A DNA stretch of 53,920 bases, from assembly GCA_019310385.1 (NCBI GenBank), contig JAFDEK010000073.1:1-53920 (forward strand), given 5' to 3'. Every line of letters begins with the position of its first letter. The first letter of the stretch is position 1. The notes below the pieces were generated by a model. That model was not told the origin of the DNA, ran no database searches, and saw only the letters and a list, made by a program, of their open reading frames with translations. The position numbers were made by a program, and so were the translations under genes. The stretch is from Deltaproteobacteria bacterium. GTDB taxonomy: Bacteria; Myxococcota_A; UBA9160; UBA4427. Below are positions 7,748 to 16,167 of this stretch, piece after piece.

Positions 7748-8947
7748 ATGAAGTCCGAGTTCAGCGACACTCAGCTCCTGCTCCAGAACACCCTGCGCGA
7801 GTACCTCACGCGGGAGATCGAGCCCCTGGTCTCCGACATGGAAGAAGGGAGTCTGCTTCCCTACGAGCCCGTTCGGAAGCTGGTCCGCGACCTCGGTCTG
7901 GGTGAAGAGACGGGTGATTTCGCCTCCCTGCTGGCGGACTCGGCCCCGGAAGACCATCTCGGTCTCTTCCTCCCCCGCATCATCCCCATCGAGCTGGCGA
8001 GGGTGTGCGGGGGCCTGTGCCTGAGCCACGGCGCCAGCGTGGGCCTCGCAGGCGGAGTAATCGAAGGGCGAGGAACCCCGGAGCAGAAGGAGCGCTGGGG
8101 CCTTCCCATCAAGCGCTGCGAACACATCGCTTCCTGGTGCCTGACCGAGCCCGGTGCCGGCTCCGCGGCCATCCGCGACATGAAGACGCGGGCGGTCCGC
8201 GACGGCGAGCACTACGTCCTGAACGGCAGCAAGACCTTCATCACCAACGCCCCCTACGCGGACGTCTTCATCGTGTACGCGAAGCTCCGGGCGGAGGGCG
8301 AGGCGAAGAGCCGGACAAAAGGCGAGACGGACACGGTGCAGGCCTTCATCGTCGAGCGGGAAGACCCGGGCGTGGAGACCGGCCCGCCCTTCAAGAAGAT
8401 GGGCTTCCGCTCGAGTCCCACGGGCGAGGTCTTCCTCCAGGACTGCCGCATTCCGGCCGATCGCCTCCTCGGCGGCGGCATCGGCGAGCGCGACCACGTG
8501 CGCAGCTCCCTGGCGACCGAACGCGTCGGCCTGCAGCTCATCTCCTACGGCATCATGGAGCGCGCCTTCGACATCGCCCTCGAGTACAGCCGGGAGCGCC
8601 ACCAGGGCGGTCAGGCCATCGGCACCTATCAGTTGATCCAGCGGCGCCTGGCACGCATGTACATGGCCCTCTACAGCGCCCGCACCATCATCTTCAGCGA
8701 CGTCCACGCCGGGCGCCGGCTGCCGGCCAGCGTGGCCGACATCTGCGTGGGGAAGCTCTACATCGCCGAAATGGCGAGCTGGGTCACCCAGGAAGCCATC
8801 CACATCCTGGCGGGCAACGGCTACATGGAGGAGTACGTGGTCGAGCGCCTGGCCCGGGACGCCAAGCTCATGGAGCTGGGCGGAGGCACCACGGAGATCC
8901 AGGAGCTCACCGCCGGCCGCTGGCTCTTCGAGCACCATGGACGCTGA
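7748..8947 (+). CDS. Acyl-CoA dehydrogenase with isovaleryl-CoA-dehydrogenase-type catalytic layout
   Basis: A 399-residue FAD flavoenzyme that desaturates acyl-CoA at C2-C3 and passes electrons to ETF. Visible motifs: WCLTEPGAGS (FAD/substrate loop), NGSKTFITNA, GNGYMEEY and the C-terminal ELGGGTTEIQE. In MCAD-type enzymes the last motif carries the catalytic Glu (YEGT); here that position is Gly, as in isovaleryl-CoA dehydrogenase. Glu258 in TERVGL sits where the IVD/LCAD family places its base, so the enzyme is probably active on a branched or bulky acyl-CoA. ATG 7748 has aaggtg upstream; a GTG at 7736 is an alternative. Substrate not deducible. Confidence 0.85.
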   Translation: MKSEFSDTQLLLQNTLREYLTREIEPLVSDMEEGSLLPYEPVRKLVRDLGLGEETGDFASLLADSAPEDHLGLFLPRIIPIELARVCGGLCLSHGASVGLAGGVIEGRGTPEQKERWGLPIKRCEHIASWCLTEPGAGSAAIRDMKTRAVRDGEHYVLNGSKTFITNAPYADVFIVYAKLRAEGEAKSRTKGETDTVQAFIVEREDPGVETGPPFKKMGFRSSPTGEVFLQDCRIPADRLLGGGIGERDHVRSSLATERVGLQLISYGIMERAFDIALEYSRERHQGGQAIGTYQLIQRRLARMYMALYSARTIIFSDVHAGRRLPASVADICVGKLYIAEMASWVTQEAIHILAGNGYMEEYVVERLARDAKLMELGGGTTEIQELTAGRWLFEHHGR

Positions 8948-8965
8948 TACGCCGCGATCAGGGGA

Positions 8966-9004
8966 TCAAACGAAGGAATGAAACGAAGGGATGAAACGAG
9001 GACG
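8966..9004 (+). repeat. 13-bp tandem repeat, three copies, at the start of the flavoprotein gene
   Basis: tgaaacgaaggga-type units at 8966, 8979 and 8992. The array overlaps the ATG at 8978 and encodes the charged KRRDETR of the longest reading of the next gene. A GTG at 9005 directly after the array has its own gagga and may be the real start. Confidence 0.7.
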
Positions 9005-10381
9005 GTGAATTCTCGTCAGGACATCTACGACGTAATCGTGGTCGGCGCTGGACCCGCCGGCGCCACCACGGCCTACTATCTTGCTCTTAGCCAGGGCGGC
9101 GGCGAGACGCCGCGGGTGGCGCTTCTCGAGAAGGCGCACTTCCCCCGCGACAAGGTCTGCGGCGATGCGTGGTGCGCACCGGCCCTCGACATCCTCGAGG
9201 ACATGGGCGTCCTGCAGAAGCTCGAGGCCGAAGGATTGGTGCGGGATACCCGTGCCGGCGGCTTCGTCTCGCCCTCGGGCGAGTGCTTCGTCAGCACCGG
9301 CCTCGAGGCGGGTGCCCCGGGCACCAGGGTCTACGCCATCAAGCGCATCATCTGCGACGAGCGGATCGCCCACGCGGCCCGGGACGCCGGAGCCGAGCTC
9401 ATCGAGGGGGCCGCTGTAAGGGACGCGACCCTGGAGGAAGACGGGCTGTGGACCGTGCGCTGCAGCGACGGTCGCGTCTTCCGCGGGAAGCTGCTCGTGG
9501 CGGCGGACGGCGCCCCGAGCAAGCTCGCCCGCAGGCTGGGCATCGTCAGCGGATCGCCCACGGGATTTGCGGCCCGGCAGTACGTGAAAGGGGGCACCCA
9601 CAACTTCCGAGCGGACGGCGTGCTCTTCTATCCCTCGTACATCCTCCCCGGCTACGTCGCGCTCTTCCGCCACTACAACGACGACATCGACCTGGGCAGC
9701 TATGTGATCCCCGGCGGAGCCGCTCACAGCAAGGAGCTGCGGCACATCTACGAGGAGCGGGTTCGACGCGACCCCTTGATTCGCAGGGTGCTCGGGCCGA
9801 AAGCGGAGTATCTCGAGCCCCTGCGCATCGCCCCCCTGCGTCTGGGCGGGGTCGAGAGGAGCTACGCGCGACAGTTCCTGGCGGTTGGCGACGCGGCGGG
9901 CCAGATCGATCCGCTGACGGGCGAGGGCATTCACACGGCCATGATCGCCGGTCGCATCGCGGCGCGGACGCTGCGCGACATGCTGCTCCGGGGCGACCTC
10001 TCCGAGGGGGCCTGCGCGGCCTATCAAGAGGGCTGGCAGGCTGCCTTCGGCCGCGAGTTCCCGGCCTCCGCCCTGGCGGCACGCTTCACCTACCGGGTGC
10101 CCGCCCTGCTCGACGCCGCCAGCGTCGTCGCCCAGCGCCGTGGCGACGCCTTCATGAACACCTTTGGTGCAGCCATGACGGGCGTCGCCCCGAAGACCAC
10201 CTTCCTGAAGCCTGGCGTAGCCCTGCCCCTGGCACTCGAGATCCCGCGCCAACTCCTGCGCGGCATCCTGCGAAAAGAGGGAGGGGTCGACGCGCGCTAC
10301 GCCCGAAGTGTGCAGGCCGGAAGGGAGCGGGCGACCTCCTTCCCCAACGCCTGCCTGATCGATCCCCAGGTGGACGGCTAG
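8978..10381 (+). CDS. Geranylgeranyl-reductase-family FAD-dependent oxidoreductase
   Basis: A 467-residue protein with an N-terminal Rossmann FAD motif (VVGAGPAGATTA, ~residues 21-32), the family motif DKVCGDAW near residue 60 and the second FAD motif GDAAGQIDPLTGEG near residue 305. These are hallmarks of geranylgeranyl reductase / PHBH-like flavoproteins that reduce isoprenoid double bonds or hydroxylate aromatics. It lies 31 bp after the acyl-CoA dehydrogenase on the same strand. Possible starts are ATG 8978 and GTG 9005; the first nine residues come from a tandem repeat and may not be translated. Substrate unknown. Confidence 0.83.
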   Translation: MKRRDETRTVNSRQDIYDVIVVGAGPAGATTAYYLALSQGGGETPRVALLEKAHFPRDKVCGDAWCAPALDILEDMGVLQKLEAEGLVRDTRAGGFVSPSGECFVSTGLEAGAPGTRVYAIKRIICDERIAHAARDAGAELIEGAAVRDATLEEDGLWTVRCSDGRVFRGKLLVAADGAPSKLARRLGIVSGSPTGFAARQYVKGGTHNFRADGVLFYPSYILPGYVALFRHYNDDIDLGSYVIPGGAAHSKELRHIYEERVRRDPLIRRVLGPKAEYLEPLRIAPLRLGGVERSYARQFLAVGDAAGQIDPLTGEGIHTAMIAGRIAARTLRDMLLRGDLSEGACAAYQEGWQAAFGREFPASALAARFTYRVPALLDAASVVAQRRGDAFMNTFGAAMTGVAPKTTFLKPGVALPLALEIPRQLLRGILRKEGGVDARYARSVQAGRERATSFPNACLIDPQVDG

Positions 10382-10431
10382 CCGATCTGCCCTGGGCGAG
10401 TGGGGCCTGCACAGCGCTTCCCGCCCGGCGA

Positions 10432-11163
10432 TCAGCTCCCCAGCGCCTCGAGCTCGTGTAGCTCGTCGAGACGCTGGCGCAGAATCTGCGCCCAACGCCG
10501 GAAGGAGCGGCGCATGGCGGCGGTATTGGTAGCCGGGTTGCTGTAGTAGAGATCGCCGGCGTTTCCCGAAGCTCCGTGCCCCGCGCCCAGGGCCTCCCGC
10601 CGGTCCGACAGCCGCGCCAGGATCTCGCCCGACGACGCGTCGTAGAGCTCGAGCAACAGGGTCATCTCGGCTGTCGAACGGGTGAAGGTGCGCTCGTTCC
10701 CGCGAACCTCGGTGGGAACCTGCACCACCAGGTCGATGATGCTGGCCTCCACACGCAGAACCCGGGGACCGGCCTCCGCGACCAGCTGAAGGTAGGGACT
10801 GGCCTCGAGCTCGCTGGTGAAGACCTCGAGGAAGAGCCCTGCGAGCTCCTGCTTCTGGGACTTACCGAGGGCAAAGTCGTTCTCGACGCTCCGGTCGGAC
10901 ACACGCGCCGTGGGATTGCCCTTGTGACGAATCTCCACGGGGAGGAGCTGGATGCGATCGTAGCCGGCAAAGTCGACATCGGGCCGCGCCCAGGCGTCGC
11001 GGTAGCGGGGATTCTTCACCCGGTGAAGGCCCTCGGCGGTCACCTCCGCCCGAGGGCCCGTCTCGAACTCGATGGGCTCAGGCCCGGGACTGGCGCAGCC
11101 CACCAGGGCGGCCGCCGCGACCAGGGCGGCAAAGACCTCGAGACCTCTCCATCCGAAGCTCAT
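10432..11163 (-). CDS. DUF3313-like outer-membrane or periplasmic lipoprotein
   Basis: 243 residues starting at ATG 11163, with a signal peptide ending in lipobox LVGC (Cys23) followed by SPGPEP. The mature part has YDRIQLLPVEIR, a VLRVEASIIDLV strand and an ELYDASSGEILARLSDRR segment, the layout of DUF3313-type lipoproteins that resemble TolB N-domains. The frame stays open further upstream (to 11304) without signal-peptide character, so the ATG before the hydrophobic segment is the right start. It ends 50 bp from the convergent flavoprotein and lies downstream of the minus-strand acyl-CoA dehydrogenase. Function unknown. Confidence 0.75.
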   Translation of the reverse strand: MSFGWRGLEVFAALVAAAALVGCASPGPEPIEFETGPRAEVTAEGLHRVKNPRYRDAWARPDVDFAGYDRIQLLPVEIRHKGNPTARVSDRSVENDFALGKSQKQELAGLFLEVFTSELEASPYLQLVAEAGPRVLRVEASIIDLVVQVPTEVRGNERTFTRSTAEMTLLLELYDASSGEILARLSDRREALGAGHGASGNAGDLYYSNPATNTAAMRRSFRRWAQILRQRLDELHELEALGS

Positions 11164-11191
11164 CGCAGCGAGTCCTCGCCCCAACCTCCCC

Positions 11192-12439
11192 TCAGTTGCC
11201 GAAGTCCCACGACTCCCCGGCGTGGTACTGCCTGAGCACGTTCTTGGCGATGAGGATCTTGTGCACCTCGTCGGGCCCGTCGGCGAGACGCAGGGTGCGC
11301 GCACCCTGGTACATGCCGGCGAGGGGCAGGTCGCCCGACACGCCGGCAGCGCCCCACACCTGGATCGCCCGATCCACCACCCGTGAGTAGGCCTCGGGGA
11401 CGAAGATCTTGAGCGCCGAGATGTCCGTACGCGCGTCGAGCCCGCCGTCCATTCTTTCGGCCGTGTGGATCGTCATGAGGCGAGCGGACTGGATGTCGAT
11501 GTAGGAATCGGCGATGAAGCCCTGGATGAACTGCTTCGTCTCCAGCAAACCGCCGTGCACCTCCCGAGAGGTCGCCCGCTCGACCATGAGATCGAAGGCA
11601 CGCCACATCTGGCCCACCGAGTTCATGCAGTGATAGACCCGACCCGCACCCAGGCGATCCTGGGCCGCCCGGTGGCCGGAGCCGGTCTGGCCCAGCTGGT
11701 TCTCGACGGGCACGCGCACGTCTTCGTAGATGATCTCCACGTGGTCCGTGCTCCGCCCCCACACCTCGATGCCGCGGATGATGTTCACGCCGGGTGTGTC
11801 GGTGGGCACGATGATCTGCGTCATCTTGCCGTTTCGATCGGCGGGCCCAGCGGGATCTTCCGTCCGACACATCACCACGAGGAAGTCGGCTCGCTTGCCG
11901 TTGGAGGTGAACCACTTGTGGCCGTTGATCACCCACTCGCCGCCCTCGCGCCGGGCAGTGGTCTTGATGGAGCGGGGATCCGAGCCGGCATTGTCGGGCT
12001 CGGTCATGGAGAAGCCGGACTCGAGCTTCCCTTCCGTCAGGGGCACCAGCCACTTCTGGCGCTGCTCTTCGCTGCCGTACTTGAGCAGGATCCTTGCGTT
12101 CCCGGAGTTGGGGGCCTGGACGCCGAAGAGCGTCGCCGCGCCCATGCTGTAGGCCAGCACCTCGTTCATGTAGGCGTGCTCGAGAAATCCGAGCCCACAG
12201 CCCCCGTACTCCTCGGGAAGATGCGGGGCCCAGAGGCCCGCCTGCTTGACCTTCGCCTGGATCTCGTGGCGCAGCTCGCGCGCTCGGCTGCGCTCGCTCT
12301 CGCTGTGGCGGTCCTTGCTGTAGCGCCAGAGCTCGTTCTCGTTGGGCAGGATCTCGCGATTGACGATCTCGGCGGTCAGATGGCGGATCTGGTTGATCCG
12401 ATCCGAGAGGGTGGAGATGGGCTGGACGTTCATCGGCAT
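11192..12439 (-). CDS. Acyl-CoA dehydrogenase, ACAD10/11-like subgroup
   Basis: A 415-residue flavoenzyme. Motifs in order: LPEEYGGCGLG, FSMTEPDNAGSDP, WVINGHKWFTSNG, and C-terminal WGAAGVSGDLPLA and LADGPDEVH. In this subgroup an acidic residue in ADGPDE replaces the Glu of the usual YEGT loop, as in ACAD10/ACAD11-type enzymes that act on longer or hydroxylated acyl-CoAs. The longest frame starts at 12829, but ATG 12439, with gggag upstream and homologous protein beginning just after it, is the likely start. It is divergent from the mau-type cluster across 226 bp. Confidence 0.88.
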   Translation of the reverse strand: MPMNVQPISTLSDRINQIRHLTAEIVNREILPNENELWRYSKDRHSESERSRARELRHEIQAKVKQAGLWAPHLPEEYGGCGLGFLEHAYMNEVLAYSMGAATLFGVQAPNSGNARILLKYGSEEQRQKWLVPLTEGKLESGFSMTEPDNAGSDPRSIKTTARREGGEWVINGHKWFTSNGKRADFLVVMCRTEDPAGPADRNGKMTQIIVPTDTPGVNIIRGIEVWGRSTDHVEIIYEDVRVPVENQLGQTGSGHRAAQDRLGAGRVYHCMNSVGQMWRAFDLMVERATSREVHGGLLETKQFIQGFIADSYIDIQSARLMTIHTAERMDGGLDARTDISALKIFVPEAYSRVVDRAIQVWGAAGVSGDLPLAGMYQGARTLRLADGPDEVHKILIAKNVLRQYHAGESWDFGN

Positions 12440-12665
12440 GGCGTGGCTCCCCGGGGACGGGCATCGGATGATTTGGCTGGAATCCGATACGATTGCAGAT
12501 CCCTTCCCGGGAGACCATGCCGCGGATGGGCCGGGGAATGCCGCAAGCTCACGAATTTGCAGTCGTTGTATGGAATCGGACGCTCGGCATGTCCGATCGG
12601 GGGCTCGACAGGGTAGTCTTTGGCAGAGGCCCTTCTCGGGATGTGGGAGTGAACGGAACATCGCC

Positions 12666-13907
12666 ATGCTTCGCACTGCTCCTCGGCTCACCGCTACTAC
12701 AATTCTGGCCGCAGCGCTGACCGCCTTCGCGCTGCTCGCCCCCGCCAGCCTGGCGCTCGAAGCGCTGGAACGGGGGAGCGTCGCCACCCTGCCGCCGGTG
12801 GGCGAGCACTGGGTCTGGGTGCCCGACATCCTCCTCGCCCACAGCTACCTCTACGACGGCGACAGCGGCGAGGTCATGGCGACCGTCGACGGCGGAACCA
12901 CCCTCTCGCCGAAGCCCCCCTTCTTCTCGCCCCAGCGCGGCGAGTTCTATTCGGTGGACATCGATTACTCACGGGGCCGCCGGGGCAAGCGCAGTGACTA
13001 CGTGTCCATCTACGACGCCGTCACGCTGGGCGTCACCGGCGAGATCCTGCTCCCCACCCGGACTTCCGAGAGCGCCTCCTCCGTGGCCTACGCCGCGATG
13101 CTCGACGGCGAGCGCTTCCTCGCCACCTTCAATCAGTTCCCCAACGCGTCGGTCTCCATCGTCGATCTCGCGGCGCGCCGCTTCGTGGAGGAGATCGTGA
13201 TCACCGGCTGCGCGGGAATCTATCCCACGGGGGAGCGCAGCTTCGGGACCCTGTGCGGCAACGGCACGGTGCTCTCAGTGACCCTCGACGAGCAGGGGCG
13301 CAAGCGCGACATGCAGCCCAGCTCGCCCTTCTTCGACGTGGTCAGTGATCCGGTCATGATGGCCGGCGGGCGCACGGGCGAGCGCTGGGTCTTCGTCTCC
13401 TTCGCGGGCATCGCCCACGAGATCGACTTCGGCCAGACGCCGCCGGCCGCTACCGCCTGGCCCCTCGCGAGCGAGGGGGAGCGCAAGGCCGACTGGCGAC
13501 CCGGAGGCCGCCAGTCCGTCGCCCTCCACGCCGGCACGGAGCGCCTCTACGTCATCTTCCACCAAGGCGGCTCCGGCACCCACAAGGACCCGGGTCCCGA
13601 GATCTGGGCCTACGACCTGAGCGAGCGCAAGCGGGTCGCCCGCTTCGGGCTGCCCAACTTCACGGCCGCCTTTCTCGGCGCCAACGTGGGTGTCGAGCTC
13701 GAGAGCTTCACAGGGTGGCTGCTCCGGACCCTGCTGCCCGACGATGGCGCCGACATCATCACGGTCAGCCAGGACGGCGCGCCGTTGCTATTCGCCCGCA
13801 ACTCGAATCGCGGCGCCGTGGCGGTGCTAGACGCCCGGACCGGCGAGCACCTGCGTTTTCTCTTGGAGGCCGGCCTGGGGGGCATGCGTCTGGAGATGGC
13901 ACGATGA
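12666..13907 (+). CDS. mauB: Quinohemoprotein-like amine dehydrogenase heavy subunit (MauB/AauB)
   Basis: 413 residues with an N-terminal signal peptide (ATTILAAALTAFALLAPASL) and then a beta-propeller of the methylamine/aromatic amine dehydrogenase heavy-chain type: WVWVPDILLAHSYLYDGDSG, FFSPQRGEFYSVDIDYSRG, DVVSDPVMMAGG and YDLSERKRVARF are family features. It forms the periplasmic alpha2beta2 enzyme with the TTQ light chain encoded 1.2 kb downstream, oxidising primary amines to aldehydes and ammonia. ATG 12666 starts immediately before the signal peptide. It overlaps mauE by 4 bp (ATGA). Whether the substrate is methylamine or an aromatic amine cannot be read from sequence alone. Confidence 0.9.
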   Translation: MLRTAPRLTATTILAAALTAFALLAPASLALEALERGSVATLPPVGEHWVWVPDILLAHSYLYDGDSGEVMATVDGGTTLSPKPPFFSPQRGEFYSVDIDYSRGRRGKRSDYVSIYDAVTLGVTGEILLPTRTSESASSVAYAAMLDGERFLATFNQFPNASVSIVDLAARRFVEEIVITGCAGIYPTGERSFGTLCGNGTVLSVTLDEQGRKRDMQPSSPFFDVVSDPVMMAGGRTGERWVFVSFAGIAHEIDFGQTPPAATAWPLASEGERKADWRPGGRQSVALHAGTERLYVIFHQGGSGTHKDPGPEIWAYDLSERKRVARFGLPNFTAAFLGANVGVELESFTGWLLRTLLPDDGADIITVSQDGAPLLFARNSNRGAVAVLDARTGEHLRFLLEAGLGGMRLEMAR

Positions 13908-14467
13908 GCGGCGCCGATCCCGTCTTCGCCTGGCTAGCGCGAATCGCCCTCGCCCTGCTCTTCGCCGGGGCGGCGCTCCACAAGCTCCGCGACCTCGGGG
14001 CCTTCGCCGCAACCCTGCGCGACTATCGCATCCTGCCCTTGCGCATCCGGCCCCGGGCGGTGACGAAGGCCGCCGCGCTGGCACTCGCTGCCCTCGAGCT
14101 CGGATCGGCCGCGGCGCTGCTCCTTCCCGCTGCGGATCCCGTCGGCCCGCTGGCCGCCCTCGCGCTCCTCATCCTCTATAGCGCGGCCATCGCCCTCAAC
14201 CTGGCCCGAGGCCGCCGCCACATCGACTGTGGTTGCCTCGGCCCGGGACACCGGCAGCCCCTTGCGCCCTGGCTGCTGGCGCGAAACGCGGCGATCGCCC
14301 TGGGGCCGCTGCTGCTGCTCCTGCTCGACGCCGCCCCGCGGCCCGTCTCCTGGATCGACGGAATCTCGCTGGCGGGGGGCGTCGCCATCCTCGCCCTGCT
14401 CTGGAACGCGGTCCATCAACTGGGCGCCGCACAGCCCGCGCTGCCCGCAGCGGGGAGCTCCCCATGA
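13904..14467 (+). CDS. mauE: MauE-family membrane protein for amine dehydrogenase maturation
   Basis: 187 residues, four to five membrane helices, DoxX/MauE fold with the start LFAGAALHKLRD and the conserved cytoplasm-edge motif IDCGCLG. MauE is required for export or disulfide maturation of the amine dehydrogenase light chain and works with MauD. ATGA overlaps at both ends (13904-13907 with mauB, 14464-14467 with mauD) show a translationally coupled B-E-D-A operon. Confidence 0.9.
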   Translation: MSGADPVFAWLARIALALLFAGAALHKLRDLGAFAATLRDYRILPLRIRPRAVTKAAALALAALELGSAAALLLPAADPVGPLAALALLILYSAAIALNLARGRRHIDCGCLGPGHRQPLAPWLLARNAAIALGPLLLLLLDAAPRPVSWIDGISLAGGVAILALLWNAVHQLGAAQPALPAAGSSP

Positions 14468-15093
14468 TCCAGGCCCTCAGCGTCTCGAACATCCTGCTCT
14501 GGGTCGCGCTCCTGGCCCTCGGCGTCGTCGTCGTGGCCCTGACCCGGCAGATCGGTCTGCTCCACGAGCGGCTGGCCCCCTTCGGCGCGCTGGCGACCCA
14601 GCGCGGGCCCGAGGTCGGCGAGGCCGCGCCCGAGCTGCAGCTCGCCGATCTCTCCGGACGCCCGGTGGCCATCGGCGGCGCCGCGGCGGCGCAGCGCACC
14701 CTGCTCTTCTTCCTCTCGCCGACCTGTCCGGTCTGCGACACCCTGCTTCCGACGCTCCTACGTGTCGCCGCGGAGGAGTCCCCCGGCCTGCGCCTGGTCC
14801 TGGCCAGCGACGGAGATCCCGACGAGCATCAAGCCTTTCGCCGCGAGAAGGGCTTGGAAGCTCCGCTCTACGTGCTCTCCACCGAGCTCGGCCTGCGCTT
14901 CGCAGTCGCGAAGCTCCCCACCGCGGTGCTCATCGACGAGCAGGGCATCGTGCGCGCCAAGGGGATCGTCAACACCCGCGAGCACCTCGAGAGCCTCTTT
15001 ACCGCCGATGAGCTCGGAGTGGGCTCGATTCAAGAGCTCCTCGATCGGAAGCGGCCCCTCGCCACCACCGCCGGCGCGGAGGCCCTCTCGTGA
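14464..15093 (+). CDS. mauD: MauD thioredoxin-like disulfide protein for amine dehydrogenase
   Basis: 209 residues with an N-terminal membrane anchor (ILLWVALLALGVVVVAL) and a periplasmic thioredoxin fold. The active-site motif is SPTCPVCDTLLP (CPVC), matching MauD, which forms or isomerises the many disulfides of the light chain. PTAVLIDEQGIVRAKGIVN is the typical cis-Pro region. The start ATG at 14464 overlaps the mauE stop; the end overlaps the GTG of mauA. Confidence 0.92.
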   Translation: MIQALSVSNILLWVALLALGVVVVALTRQIGLLHERLAPFGALATQRGPEVGEAAPELQLADLSGRPVAIGGAAAAQRTLLFFLSPTCPVCDTLLPTLLRVAAEESPGLRLVLASDGDPDEHQAFRREKGLEAPLYVLSTELGLRFAVAKLPTAVLIDEQGIVRAKGIVNTREHLESLFTADELGVGSIQELLDRKRPLATTAGAEALS

Positions 15094-15641
15094 GCCGGCT
15101 GGATCGCTGGGCGGAGCACTCGGCCCGGGGCCTCGCGCGCAGCGCCGGGCGGCGCAGCTTCCTGGCGCGTCTGGGGCGCTTCCTGCTCGCTGCCGCAGGC
15201 GTCTCGCTGCTGCCCGTGCTCCCCGTAGCCCGGGCCGAGGGCGGCGCGGCGCAGACCCTGCCCGGCGAGGTCGAGGGGCCGGAGGGCGATCCCAGCAAGT
15301 GCGAGTACTGGCGCTACTGCGCCATCGACGGCTTCCTCTGCGAGTGCTGCGGCGGCAGCGCGACCGCCTGTCCGCCGGGCTCGGAGCTGAGCCCGGTCAC
15401 CTGGGTCGGCACCTGCCGCAACCCGGCCGACGGCAAGGACTACCTCATCTCCTACAACGACTGCTGTGGCAAGGGCCTGTGCGGTCGCTGCGTCTGCAAC
15501 CGCAACGAGGGGGACCGGCCCGACTACCACTGGTATCGCAGCAACGACATCAATTGGTGCGCGGGTACCTCCTCCCAGAGCTACCACTGCTCCATCGCCG
15601 TCGTTCTCGGACCGGCGAAGGAGCGCCAGCCGGAGCGGTGA
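15090..15641 (+). CDS. mauA: Amine dehydrogenase light chain carrying the TTQ cofactor (MauA/AauA)
   Basis: 183 residues: a twin-arginine-type leader (GRRSFLARLG, residues 20-29, then hydrophobic core) and a mature Cys-rich domain. The TTQ-forming tryptophans are in place: Trp105 (VTWVGTC) and Trp156 (NDINWCAG). The catalytic/crosslinking Asp is Asp124 in YNDCCG. CAIDGFLCECCGG and CGRCVCN match the disulfide-rich core of methylamine dehydrogenase beta subunit. GTG start overlaps mauD by 4 bp. The protein requires two-tryptophan cross-linking, done by MauG in Paracoccus; no MauG homologue is visible in this window. Confidence 0.94.
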   Translation: MSRLDRWAEHSARGLARSAGRRSFLARLGRFLLAAAGVSLLPVLPVARAEGGAAQTLPGEVEGPEGDPSKCEYWRYCAIDGFLCECCGGSATACPPGSELSPVTWVGTCRNPADGKDYLISYNDCCGKGLCGRCVCNRNEGDRPDYHWYRSNDINWCAGTSSQSYHCSIAVVLGPAKERQPER

Positions 15642-16081
15642 TGCGGTTGATGCTGGCCCATGCCACCCTGCTCACGACCCTGCTCTTCCCGGGTCCGGCG
15701 TCGGCGGAGCTTCCGGCCGCAGACGTCAGCGAGGACTACCTCCTCCATTGCTCCGCCTGCCACGGCCTCGACGGTGCGGGCGTGCCCGGGGTGGTGCCCA
15801 CGCTTCACGGGGTCGCCGGGCTGCTCGACTCACCCGGCGGCCGCGAGTATCTGGCCAGCGTGCCCGGGGTCGCCCAGGCGCCCCTCTCCGACGCCCGGCT
15901 CGCCCGGCTGCTCGACTGGGTGCTGCTGACCTTCTCCGGCCGGGCGCCCGAGCCGGGCTACGCCCCCGACGAGGTCGGCGCCCTGCGCGCGCTGCCCCTG
16001 CGCGACCCCGGCAGCGCGCGGGAGGCGCTCCTGGCCCCCGCGCCACGGCCCCATGCGGAGACGAGCCCCAAATCGCAATAG
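15641..16081 (+). CDS. Small periplasmic monoheme cytochrome c, probable electron acceptor of the amine dehydrogenase
   Basis: 146 residues with a signal peptide (LMLAHATLLTTLLFPGPASA) and one CxxCH heme motif, HCSACHGLDGAG (Cys37, Cys40, His41). The start ATG overlaps the mauA stop by one base (TGATG), so the gene is the fifth in the operon. In Paracoccus the acceptor is the cupredoxin amicyanin; no cupredoxin is encoded here, so this cytochrome is the best candidate for taking electrons from TTQ. It has only one heme and is too short to be the diheme MauG. Confidence 0.85.
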   Translation: MRLMLAHATLLTTLLFPGPASAELPAADVSEDYLLHCSACHGLDGAGVPGVVPTLHGVAGLLDSPGGREYLASVPGVAQAPLSDARLARLLDWVLLTFSGRAPEPGYAPDEVGALRALPLRDPGSAREALLAPAPRPHAETSPKSQ

Positions 16082-16167
16082 CGCCCGAGGGCGACCTGAG
16101 CGACGATTCACGGGCGCTTCGCACCGCTTTCCTTCATTCCCGGAGCCCCCATATCCACGGAGCCCCC

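Noticed and set aside
15641..16081. mauG
   Set aside because: Only one CxxCH motif and 146 residues; MauG is a diheme protein of more than 350 residues.
15466..16167. Extended upstream reading of the RND gene in its own frame
   Set aside because: The extra N-terminal residues are Arg/Pro-rich and overlap the mauA and cytochrome c genes in another frame; the conserved protein begins at ATG 16168.
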